A stretch of DNA of 64,000 nt, from NCBI GenBank assembly GCA_964019135.1, contig OZ025248.1:44881670-44945669 (forward strand), in the 5' to 3' direction. Source of the DNA: Arenicola marina (Eukaryota; Annelida; Polychaeta; Arenicolidae). This document shows positions 1-12,400 of this stretch, piece by piece. Within the stretch, counting starts at the first letter, position 1; every line of letters starts with the position of its first letter. The notes under the pieces are model-generated. The model made no database searches. It was not told the origin of the DNA and worked only from the letters and a program-made list of their open reading frames with translations. Position numbers and translations under genes: made by a program.

Positions 1-296
1 ATGATATTGTGTGAAGGTAGCTCTATTTGTTATTATCTCTCTGACGTCTTTAACTGTAACAAAAGCATTGGTTTATGTTCTTGTTGTCCTAGATTAGGTG
101 AAAGAAACTGATGAACTGCCGGTAGCACCGGTATATGTATTATGCACATGGGATACATATAAATTTCAGCGGAAAGTACAAATGTGCAAATAACTTGCAT
201 ATGTGAGTAATTATGTATTGTTTAATTCGAAATCTATTAAAAGTGATCCGTGCAGTTTTATGTGTATTGAGATGTTTGTTCAATATCATATTATAG

Positions 297-405
297 GGCA
301 CATGGTGGTATCGTTCAATCAAGTACAGCGCAGAACTGATTTTGATGGACACTACCCGGCTGTATTACGTGTTTCTGCAAAAGACACCGAATATGATCAT
401 CAGAA
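297..405 (+). CDS. SEC63: SEC63 exon a (post-membrane segment)
   Basis: The acceptor TATTATAG ends at 296. The exon reads GTWWYRSIKYSAELILMDTT and continues to a split codon before the donor GTATGT at 406. WWYRSI followed by an RTT-type strand is the SEC63 region just after the third membrane helix. The start at 297 is inferred from the acceptor and from family alignment. I found no supported exon in 1-296. Confidence 0.85.
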
Positions 406-3400
406 GTATGTCCTACTTTCAAATTTTTCATTTACCCTCTAGAATCTAGTGACTGCGAGGCTTTTTATAATAATTAGCTTTGCTTTGATATTTTGGAATA
501 TGTCCTAGTGCTTGATGGAAAAAAGGGTCAATGGTGAAGTACCGGTAATTTTATGAGCGTAACTAGATTTAAGCTTGCGCAAATAGCGTTGCAGTGTGAT
601 TCAAGATTATTTTTTTTTTTTTTTTTTTTGCAGGAGTGGTGATGGTCTTGGCCGGTTCATTTGAGTTCAGTAAAAACCACAACAACGAGGTAGTGCAAAG
701 ACCTAGCGACAATGAAGATTTGCCTAGGGTGAGTACAGGCTTAAAGCCATTATTCTAGAAGAGATGAAGAGTTCTTTTGTCTGTTGAGGAATTGCTATTT
801 TTTTTAATAGATGTAGATGGCTACCAGACATCTCCATTATAGTGTTTCTTGTGTTATATAGAGCCACGCTTACCACATTTCCACCTTTACCATCTATTGT
901 TACATTTATGTGCTAAAGGAGGACACTTCTTCTTTTCACAAGACTTTTATCCCTATTTGGAAAGTCCAGTAACCGGCACTCTTTGTGGCAACATCTTGAA
1001 TGAAGGACTGTATTATTTATATATCTGATATATATATTCGACCTTTCTTTCTATGACGGCAGTTGATGAAGGACTTGACAAATCTGGGTGAGAAGAACAA
1101 GGAAACTCCTCTGTGCTGGCCATTCAGCGTCAAGGCGCGTGCCCTGATTCACGCCCACTTTTCTAGGCTGGACTCCCTGCCTGACACTCTCAAGCAAGGT
1201 ACACCTTTAACTGAATTCGACGCCTCTTCCGTCATGCTGACTCTCGGGATTTTGCTCAATGCTTTGTGAATGTCCTATCTTTCTATGGATTTTTGAAGAT
1301 CTCCTGTCGTTTATGAAACATGCCGAGTGGCCCCGGAGATATGGCTCCGTCAACTCGTAACCCACTCCCTTTGGCGCAATAATAACTTTGATCTTGAAGG
1401 AACTATCGTTGTAACTTAACGTATCTCTCTTGATACGAGCGAATTAGTCCGCCGCGAAAGGACAAGACATCATAACATCGTTGGATGCAGCTCTGGTGCC
1501 GATCGTTTGATATTTTGTGTTTAATTTCAGACCAGAGCTATATCCTTGCAAAGTGTCCTTACTTGTTGAATGAAATGATCAACATGGCGGCACAGCTGGT
1601 AGCCATGGCTCACTCGGGCAGAGGTAAGCATATTAGATACCCAGTCTACAGATAAATTATATTTTGCATGAAAAATCAACCGTTTATAAAGGTGAAAAAA
1701 AAAAACATTCTATAATCGGTTCTCAAAATTGCTTTTGTAGAATGAAGAAAGAACATATGTGAAATGATATTTCGTGCCAGCTGGTTGGAATCTTCCTGAA
1801 ATGACAGCTTTCACATTTCCATAACACTGTTTTTTTGATGGTTGTCTCTATGTAGGTCACATGCCTCGACTGGAGACGGTGGAGAACATGATGAAGGTCA
1901 GCCAGATGGTCGTACAGGCGCTGTGGGAATCCAAGAGTCCTCTGTTACAGTTACCGCACATCACGGAAGACCTCCTCCGACATTTTGTCACGAAGAGGGT
2001 CAGTGTACCAGTCCAGCCCCGCTGCCCGACGGCGCTTTGAGACGTTCTAGGCCTTCCATGATTAGCCTATATTAATATACCGGTATCCATCAGCGATATG
2101 TGGTAACTAGGCAACGACGTGGCAAGATGAGACATCAGTGCAAATATTCCCTTTGTCGTTCTGCGTGATCAGAAATGTTAATAGCCGGCCTTTGTTTTGC
2201 TGTCGTAGGGGACAGGCCTCAACATCCTTGACGCCGAATGTGCGAACAATATAGCGATAAACACCAAACCACAATAAAACTATTATTGTACTATGTGTGC
2301 TCATGCACGATGTACAGGTCGGGACATACGGAGGTTTGCTCAGTCATTTGTCCTATATTTTATCTCGGTTTAGCAGGTTTGCTTCATTTACCTACAACGG
2401 TTTGTACAGTTGTTTGCAATTAATGTATTCGTCCTATGTCTTACAGAGAAGTATCAAGAGCATAGAACAATTCTTGAGACTCAAGGAAGACGAACGAAGA
2501 TTACTTCTTCGAAGTCTTGGAGACCATGAATATCGTGACGTCATGATTGTATGCCGGAACTTGCCCCACGTTACGCTAAACGTTTGCTCAGAAGGTAACG
2601 ATGAATTGATACACTTGTAGCGTACAAGCGTACACTTGTAGCGTAAGTTAAATTACGTTTATACCTTAGTCGCCTTAAAATTGTCCAATCCTCTTTTAAT
2701 TTTGATTCAAAAAAACAAAGGATATACTTCATTTTATAAATGTCATTATTACGAATGTGAAGCAGACTCCAAAATGTTGGCGCAACATATTTTTGAATTT
2801 GCTTGTTACATAAATTACAAGTGCACATCTAGGCGCACTTACGATACAGACGTTTATTTCTAGATTAAAATTGTAGAAAGATACAAGTTAACGCATATAC
2901 ACAAGCCTAACAAACCATTTATAGAAGCTAATGTAATATACAAGAAATCGATTTTTTTTCATTTCGAACTACGAATAATGAGTATGGAACTATTAGTTCA
3001 TATCGACGAACGACCCTCCGTCCACGCAGCCTATATATGCGTACCTTTGTTGCTCTTGTTTGCCAGTGCTGGATGACGAAGACTCTTCCATCACCGCCGG
3101 TTCCATAGTAACGGTGACGGTCAACCTGGTGCGTATCGCGACGGGGGACCTGTATGGACATGAGGAGGTGGGCGACCACAAGCCGCCGGCCGAGGACGAC
3201 GACCAGCCGGGTGTCGAGGAGGAGGAGGAGGAGACGGAACAGGTGGCCACACATGCGCTGTACTTCATTATCAGGAGGTTACATTGAATGTGTTTATGTG
3301 AACCAGGGAAGATTGCTACCTGAAAGTCCGCTAAAAGCGTGTATCGTAACGCACCTGGCTAACGGATCGTAGAATAACTAAGCTCGATCACATGATACTG

Positions 3401-6400
3401 AATAGTAATAATTCAAAATTATACATTAATTAATAATTATTCATAATTTAATAGTAATAATTATACATTAATACTAATAATAATGCATTAATAGTAATAG
3501 TTATACATTAATACTAATAGTTATACATCAATTAATAGTAATACCGGTAATTATTAATTATACATCAATTAATAATTATAATCGCAGGGAGTTTAGACTG
3601 CTTGAAGCGTCACATTGACCCTTGACCAATTTGTGGCTCTTTACTTTCGTGGTCCGCCTGCGTCGATACGGGTAATGGCGGCATGCAGCTTATCAAGGGT
3701 CAACAAAATTGCCATAAAGTCGTGCGATCTCCCGCTATTGTTAGGCGATTATATAACACAGTCCATATTACATATTATAGTATTACATAACATATTACAG
3801 GCTTTCATATTTAAGGTGCCGTCTTACGTTTGTACATATTGTATTTAGTGATAATCAAACATTGGACGCTATCCCCGCATTGATGTTTTCTATTGTATTT
3901 ATTGCTTCTTACGTAAGTTTTACCCCTAACGCCATATTTGCAGCCGAGCGGGGCTCCAACGCAAAGAAAACTCAAAGTGTGGGAGAAGCAGAAGAAGAAG
4001 AAGGGAGGGAAGACTGCCAAGAGCAAGAAAAAGCAAGCCGTAAAACAGGTTCAGCAGGCCAAGAAACCCGCGTCGCCACAGCAACACGCGGCGGAGTCTA
4101 AAGAGGGCGAGGCGGCGGAAAGTGCCCAAGGAACGCCCAACGGGGTGAGTGTCATGGCCAGTGTGAGAGGGAGGGGAGGGGGAGGCGGCGGGTAGTGCCC
4201 AAGGAACGCCCAACGGGGTGAGTGTCATGGCCAGTGTGAGAGGGAGGGGAGGGGGAGGCGGCGGAAAGTGCCCAAGGAACGCCCAACGCCCGGGGGAGGC
4301 GGCGGGAAGTGCCCAAGGAATGCCCAACGGGGTGAGTGTCATGGCCAGTGAGAGAGGGAGGGGAGGGGGAGGCGGCGGGAAGTGCCCAAGGAATGCCCAA
4401 CGGGGTGAATGTCATGGCCAGTGAGAGAGGGAGGGGAGGGGGAGGCGGCGGGTAGTGCCCAAGGAACGCCCAAAAGGGTGAGTGTCATGGCCAGTGTGAG
4501 AGGGACGGGAGGGGGAGGCGGCGGGAAGTGCCCAAGGAATGCCCAACGGAGTGAGTGTCATGGCCAGTGATAGAGGGAGGGGAGGGGGAGGCGGCGGATA
4601 GTGCCCAAGGAACGCCCAACGGGGTGAGTGCCATGGCCAGTGTGAGAGGGAGGGGAGGCGGCGGGTAGTGCCCAAGGAACGCCCAACGGGGTGAGTGTCA
4701 TGGCCAGTGAGAGAGTGAGGGGAGGGGGAGGCGGCGGGTAGTGCCCAAGGAACGCCCAACGGGGGGAGTGTCATAGCCAGTGTGAGAGGGACGGGAGGGG
4801 GAGGCGGCGGGAAGTGCCCAAGGAATGCCCAACGAGGTGAGTGTCGTGGCCAGTGTGAGAGGGAGGGGAGGCGGCGGGTAGTGCCCAAGGAACGCCCAAC
4901 GGGGTGAGTGTCATGGCCAGTGTGAGAGGGACGGGAGGGGGAGGCGGCGGGAAGTGCCCAAGGAATGCCCAACGGGGTGAGTGTCATGGCCATTGTCATA
5001 GGGAGGGGAGGGGGAGGCAGCGGAGAGTGCCCAAGGAACGCCCAGCGGGGTGAGTGTCGTGGCCAGTGTGAGAGGGACGGGAGGCGGCGAGTAGTGCCCA
5101 AGGAATGCCCAACGGGGTGAGTGTCATGGCCATTGTCATAGGGAGGGGAGGGGGAGGCAGCGGAGAGTGCCCAAGGAACGCCTGGCGGGGTGAGTGTCGT
5201 GGCCAGTGTGAGAGGGAGGGGGAGGCCGCGGAGTGTGCCCAAGGAATGCCCAACGGCGTGAGTGTCATGGCCAGTGTGATAGGGAGGGGAGGGGGAGGCG
5301 GCGGAGTGTACCCAACGGGGTGAGCGTCATGGCCAGTGTGATAGGGAGTGGGGGGGGGAGGCGGCGGGTAGTGCCCAAGAAATGCCCAACAGGGTGAGTG
5401 TCATGGCCAGTGAGAGAGGGAGGGGAGGGGGAGGCGCCGGGTAGTGCCCAAGGAACGCCCAACGGGGTGAGTGTCATGGCCAGTGTGATAGGGAGGGGAG
5501 AGGGAGGCGGCGGGTAGTGCCCAAGGAACGCCCAACGGGGTGAGTGTCATGGCCAGTGAGAGAGTGAGGGGAGGGGGAGGCGGCGGGTAGTGCCCAAGGA
5601 ACGCCCAACGGGGTGAGTGTCATGGCCAGTGAGAGAGGGAGGGGAGGGGGAGGCGGCGGGTAGTGCCCAAGGAACGCCCAACGGGGTGAGTGTCATGGCC
5701 AGTGAGAGAGGGAGAGGAGGGGGAGGCGGCGGGTAGTGCCCAAGGAACGCCCAAGGAACGCCCAACGGGGTGAGTGTCGTGGTCAGTGTGAGAGATAGGG
5801 GAGGCGGCGGGTAGTGCCTAAGGAACGCCCAACGGGGTGAGTGTCATGGCCAGTGTGAGAGGGAGGGGAGGGGGAGGCGGCGGGTAGTGCCCAATGAACG
5901 CCCAGCGGGGTGAGCGTCATGGCCAGTGTGAGAGGGAGGGGAGGGGGAGGCGGCGGGTAGTGCCCAAGGAACGCCCAACGGGGTGAGTGTCATGGCCAGT
6001 GTGAGAGGGACGGGAGGGGGAGGCGGCGGGAAGTGCCCAAGGAATGCCCAACGGGGTGAGTGTCATGGCCATTGTCATAGGGAGGGGAGGGGGAGGCGGC
6101 GGAGAGTGCCCAAGGAACGCCCAGCGGGGTGAGTGTCGTGGCCAGTGTGAGAGGGACGGGAGGCGGCGGGTAGTGCCCAAGGAATGCCCAACGGGGTGAG
6201 TGTCATGGCCAGTGTGATAGGGAGGGGAGGGGGAGGCGGCCGAGAGTGCCCAAGGAACGCCCAGCGGGGTGAGTGTCATGGCCAGTGTGAGAGGGAGGGG
6301 GAGGCCGCGGAGTGTGCCCAAGGAATGCCCAACGGCGTGAGTGTCATGGCCAGTGTGATAGGGAGGGGAGGGGGAGGCGGCGGAGTGTACCCAACGGGGT

Positions 6401-9400
6401 GAGCGTCATGGCCAGTGTGATAGGGAGGGGAGGGGGAGGCGGCGGGTAGTGCCCAAGGAATGCCCAACGGGGTGAGTGTCATGGCCAGTGTGAGAGGGAC
6501 GGGAGGGGGAGGCGCCGGGTAGTGCCCAAGGAACGCCCAGCGGGGTGAGTGTCGTGGCCAGTGTGAGAGGGAGGGGGAGGCGGCGGAGAGTGCCCAAGGA
6601 ACGCCCAGCGGGGTGAGTGTCATGGCCAGTGTGATAGGGAGGGGAGGGGGAGGCGGCGGAGTGTACCCTACGGGGTGAGCGTCATGGCCAGTGTGATAGG
6701 GAGGGGAGGGGGAGGCAACGGGGTGAGTGTCATGGCCAGTGTGAGAGGGAGGGGAGGGGGAGGCGGCGGGTAGTGCCCAAGGAATGCCCAACGGGGTGAG
6801 TGTCATGGCCAGTGTGAGAGGGACGAGAGGGGGAGGCGGCGGGAAATGCCTAAGGAATGCCCAACGGGGTGAGTGTCATGGCCAGTGAGAGAGGGAGGGG
6901 AGGGGGAGGCGCCGGGTAGTGCCCAAGGAACGCCCAACGGGGTGAGTGTCATGGCCAGTGTGAGAGGGAGGGGAGGGGGAGGCGGCGGGTAGTGCCCAAG
7001 GAACGCCCAACGGGGTGAGTGTCATGGCCAGTGTGAGAGGGAGGGGAGGGGGAGGCGGCGGGTAGTGCCCAAGGAATGCCCAACGGGGTGAGTGTCATGG
7101 CCAGTGAGAGAGGGAGGGGAGGGGGAGGCGCCGGGTAGTGCCCAAGAAATGCCCAACGGGGTGAGTGTCATGGCCAGTGTGATAGGGAGGGGAGAGGGAG
7201 GCGGCGGGTAGTGCCCAAGGAACGCCCAACGGGGTGAGTGTCATGGCCAGTGAGAGACTGAGGGGAGGGGGAGGCGGCGGGTAGTGCCCAAGGAACGCCC
7301 AACGGGGTGAGTGTCATAGCCAGTGTGAGAGGGAGGGGAGAGGGAGGCGGCGGGTAGTGCTCAAGGAACGCCCAACGGGGTGAGTGTCATGGCCAGTGTG
7401 AGAGGGAGGGGAGGGGGAGGCGGCGAGTAGTGCCCAAGGAACGCCCAACGGGGTGAGTGTCATGGCCAGTGTGAGAGGGACGGGAGGGGGAGGCGGCGGG
7501 AAGTGCCCAAGGAACGCCCAACGGGGTGAGTGTCGTGGCCAGTGTGAGAGGGAGGGGGAGGCGGCGGAGAGTGCCCAAGCAACGCCCAGCGGGGTGAGTG
7601 TCATGGCCAGTGTGATAGGGAGGGGAGGGGGAGGCGGCGGAGTGTACCCTACGGGGTGAGCGTCATGGCCAGTGTGATAGGGAGGGGAGGGGGAGGCGGC
7701 GGGTAGTGCCCAAGGAACGCCCAACGGGGTGAGTGTCATGGCCAGTGTGAGAGGGAGGGGAGGGGGAGGCGGCGGGTAGTGCCCAAGGAATGCCCAACGG
7801 GGTGAGTGTCATGGCCAGTGTGAGAGGGACGAGAGGGGGAGACGGCCGGAAGTGCCCAAGGAATGCCCAACGGGGTGAGTGTCATGGCCAGTGAGAGAGG
7901 GAGGGAAGGGGGAGGCGCCGGGTAGTGCCCAAGGAACGCCCAACGGGGTGAGTGTCATGGACAGTGTGAGAGGGAGGGGAGGGGGAGGCGGCGGGTAGTG
8001 CCCAAGGAACGCCCAACGGGGTGAGTGTCATGGCCAGTGTGAGAGGGAGGGCAGGGGGAGGCGGCGGGTAGTGCCCAAGGAATGCCCAAAGGGGTGAGTG
8101 TCATGGCCAGTGTGAGAGGGACGAGAGGGGGAGGCGGCGGGAAGTGCCCAAGGAATGCCCAACGGGGTGAGTGTCATGGCCAGTGAGAGAGGGAGGGGAG
8201 GGGGAGGCGCCGGGTAGTGCCCAAGGAATGCCCAACGGGGTGAGTGTCATGGCCAGTGTGATAGGGAGGGGAGAGGGAGGCGGCGGGTAGTGCCCAAGGA
8301 ACGCCCAACGGGGTGAGTGTCATGGCCAGTGTGAGAGGGACGGGAGAGGGAGGCGGCGGGTAGTGCCCAAGGAACGCCCAACGGGGTGAGTGTCATGGCC
8401 AGTGAGAGAGTGAGGGGAGGGGGAGGCGGCGAGTAGTGCCCAAGGAACGCCCAACGGGGTGAGTGTCATAGCCAGTGTGAGAGGGACGGGAGGGGGAGGC
8501 GCCGGGTAGTGCCCAAGGAACGCCCAACGGGGTGAGTGTCATAGCCAGTGTGAGAGGGACGGGAGGGGGAGGCGCCGGGTAGTGCCCAAGGAACGCCCAG
8601 CGGGGTGAGTATCGTGGCCAGTGTGAGAGGGAGGGGAGGGGGAGGCGGCGGGAAGTGCCCAAGGAACGCCCAGCGGGGTGAGTGTCATGGCCAGTGTGAG
8701 AGGGAGGGGAGGGGGAGGCGGCGGGTAGTGCCCAAGGAACGCCCAGCGGGGTGAGTGTCGTGGCCAGTGTGAGAGGGAGGGGAGGCGGCGGGTAGTGCCC
8801 AAGGAACGCCCAACGGGGTGAGTGTCATGGCCAGTGAGAGAGGGAGGGGAGGGGGAGGCGGCGGGTAGTGCTCAAGGAATGCCCAACGGGGTGAGTGTCA
8901 TGGCCAGTGTGAGAGGGACGGGAGGGGGAGGCGCCGGGTAGTGCCCAAGGAACGCCCAGCGGGGTGAGTGTCATGGCCAGTGAGAGAGGGAGGGGAGGGG
9001 GAGGCGGCGGGTAGTGCTCAAGGAATGCCCAACGGGGTGAGTGTCATGGCCAGTGTGAGAGGGAGGGGAGGGGGAGGCGGCGGGAGTGCCCAAGGAACGC
9101 CCAGCGGGGTGAGTGTCATGGCCAGTGTGAGAGGGACGGGAGGGGGAGGCGGCAGGAAGTGCCCAAGGAACGCCCAGCGGGGTGAGTGTCGTGGCCAGTG
9201 TGAGAGGGAGGGGAGGCGGCGGGTAGTGCCCAAGGAACGCCCAACGGGGTGAGTGTCATGGCCAGTGTGAGAGGGATGGGAGGGGGAGGCGGCAGGAAGT
9301 GCCCAAGGAACGCCCAGCGGGGTGAGTGTCATGGCCAGTGAGAGAGGGAGGGGAGGGGGAGGCGGCGGGTAGTGCTCAAGGAATGCCCAACGGGGTGAGT

Positions 9401-12400
9401 GTCATGGCCAGTGTGAGAGGGAGGGGAGGGGGAGGCGGCGGGAGTGCCCAAGGAACGCCCAGCGGGGTGAGTGTCATGGCCAGTGAGAGAGGGAGGGGAG
9501 GGGGAGGCGGCGGGTAGTGCTCAAGGAATGCCCAACGGGGTGAGTGTCATGGCCAGTGTGATAGGGAGGGGAGGGGGAGGCGGCGGGAGTGCCCAAGGAA
9601 CGCCCAGCGGGGTGAGTGTCATGGCCAGTGTGAGAGGGATGGGAGGGGGAGGCGGCAGGAAGTGCCCAAGGAACGCCCAGCGGGGTGAGTGTCATGGCCA
9701 GTGAGAGAGGGAGGGGAGGGGGAGGCGGCGGGTAGTGCTCAAGGAATGCCCAACGGGGTGAGTGTCATGGCCAGTGTGAGAGGGAGGGGAGGGGGAGGCG
9801 GCGGGAGTGCCCAAGGAACGCCCAGCGGGGTGAGTGTCATGGCCAGTGTGAGAGGGAGGGGAGGGGGAGGCGGCGGGTAGTGCCCAAGGAACGCCCAACG
9901 GGGTGAGTGTCATGGCCAGTGTGAGAGGGACGGGAGGGGGAGGCGGCAGGAAGTGCCCAAGGAACGCCCAACGGGGTGAGTGTCATGGCCAGTGTGAGAG
10001 GGATGGGAGGGGGAGGCGGCGGGTAGTGCCCAATGAACGCCCAGCGGGGTGAGTGTCATGGCCAGTGTGAGGGAGGGGAGGGGGAGGCGGCGGGTAGTGC
10101 CCAATGAACGCCCAGCGGGGTGAGTGTCATGGCCAGTGTGAGGGAGGGGAGGGGGAGGCGGCGGGTAGTGCCCAAGGAACGCCCAACGGGGTGAGTGTCA
10201 TGGCCAGTGTGAGAGGGATGGGAGGGGGAGGCGGCGGGTAGTGCCCAAGGAACGCCCAACGGGGTGAGTGTCATGGCCAGTGTGAGAGGGAGGGGAGGCG
10301 GCGGGTAGTGCCCAAGGAACGCCCAACGGGGTGAGTGTCATGGCCAGTGTGAGAGGGATGGGAGGGGGAGGCGGCGGGTAGTGCCCAATGAACGCCCAGC
10401 GGGGTGAGTGTCATGGCCAGTGTGAGGGAGGGGAGGGGGAGGCGGCGGGTAGTGCCCAAGGAATGCCCAGCGGGGTGAGTGTCGTGGCCAGTGTGAGAGG
10501 GAGGGGAGGCGGCGGGTAGTGCCCAAGGAACGCCCAACGGGGTGAGTGTCATGGCCAGTGTGATAGGGAGGGGAGGGGGAGGCGGCGGAGAGTGCCCAAG
10601 GAACGCCCAGCGGGGTGAGTGTCGTGGCCACTGTGAGAGGGAGGGGAGGGAGAGGCGGCGGGTAGTGCCCAAGGAATGCCCAACGGGGTGAGTGTCATGG
10701 CCAGTGTGATAGGGAGGGGAGGGGGAGGCGGCGGAGTGTGCCCAAGGAATGCCCAACGGCGTGAGTGGCATGGCCAGCATCATGATGGGGATGGGGAGGT
10801 GGGGATAGTGCTGAGGTAACGCCTGCGCTCTGATATTTAGACCGGGTGTGGAGGGGTTGCTGGTAGGGTACCGCCGAACTGCTTAAGTGTTACGGAAGTG
10901 CGAATGTGCCGAGGGAACGCCAACCGCGGGGGGAGGGGGGTGGGAGGAGGTGAGTGCTACAGCTGCCTTTACCAGATTAAGACAATGATGACAACGATGC
11001 GGTTTTCTCTCGCCAGATGGTTCAGAAGGTGGAGCGGAAGTCGAAGCGGCGTAACGACGAGGCGGGGTCGACAGACGACGAGGCGGGCACGGGCAGCGAG
11101 GAGGAGGGGGAGGCCGAGGCGTCCCCGGGGGGAGCCGAGCGGGTCGATGACGATGACGACGACAGCTGGGAGAAGTTCCAGAAGCAGTCCAAGAAGGACG
11201 GGATGTTGGAGACCAAGTCCAAGGAGACTCATGTCGTCCACTCACCTTATTTCCCCAGTGTAAGAACGACGCCATATTGTCGTCATATTGATGGTGGGGG
11301 TTACTATGAATCTGGAACAATAACGTTACTTCTCCTTGTGTCCATTCAATGTGTAGTTAATTGTAACGTGTAGATTGCTCTATCCGTTGAAAGTATCATC
11401 AATGTAGAATAGACGTCGTCCGAGTGTCATAAGATGGACCTTCCGATATGCTTATGTCATCTGTTTCGTGTTCAGTCCTGCATCTGGAGTGGACACTTAA
11501 CTTGGGCCTTCATAACACTGGGTGCGGGTGTTTTTCCGACAGGAGAAATACGAGTGGTGGTGGCTGTATGTGGCCGACAAGAAGAGCCGCTTGTTAATCA
11601 CAGCCCCGGTGCAGGTGTGCAGTCTACGGACAGAAGAACAGGTACGTCACCACGATTTATTCCCTTAGTTCTTTCTGTATTCACGTTTTACCACTTAAAG
11701 CAATATATTCTGTAATTTTTGTTGTACCAACCTCTTCTCCATGTCAAATTAATATATTCTGTCTTGAATTTAAATCCTGAAAGCCCGTGGCTATCCGGAG
11801 AGAGCGAATTTGTTTTCCGGAGCAGAAGAGTTGGTGGCCGGCTTTATATTCCTACGCGCCTGTTCGCTGTTCGGTTGGGTCTTCGGAAAACTTCTTCGCG
11901 GCGTAAATTGCGAAGTTTTCCGCAGTATTTCGCATGATTTCGCTGGTATTCTGCAAGTATTCCGCGTTTTATTAAGGGCCCTTCGGTATGCTGTGTGATG
12001 TTGACCGCGGCTCGCCAGGATGTCCGCGCGCGATATGAATAAACCGCGTAGTTTTATGTTAAAATTGTTGTTTTTCAGACTCAGAGATAAATATTATATG
12101 CATCACAATTTTAAGATACTTTTAGTCTTGATTGTAAAGTGTAAAAAATCTAAAATGCCGCATGTAAGTATATTGCTTTAAACACTGCCGTAAACTGTCA
12201 TGTGGCTCAAAGACATGTCTAAATTTAAGACTCATCGTCTTGTTCATCTATATAGGAACATGTATAGACGCAATATTATAATCCCATACGGCACATGCTC
12301 ACACTGACGGGCTTTTTCTTTTCTTCGCAGGTTGAGATGAAATTTTCCGCGCCGAAGAAGCCTGGCATATACACGTATACTGTGATACTGAGGTCGGACT

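Noticed and set aside
203..442. 79-codon ORF at the left edge
   Set aside because: It overlaps the SEC63 exon 297-405 in a different frame; the SEC63 frame has matching splice sites and family residues.
4412..5242. 276-codon proline-rich minus-strand ORF and similar ORFs through 10783
   Set aside because: They are the reverse translation of the GC-rich minisatellite. Unit length near a multiple of three in places keeps frames open, and there is no independent coding signal.
4145..10790. CRISPR-like array
   Set aside because: Units are contiguous tandem copies without unique spacers, in an intron of a spliced animal gene.
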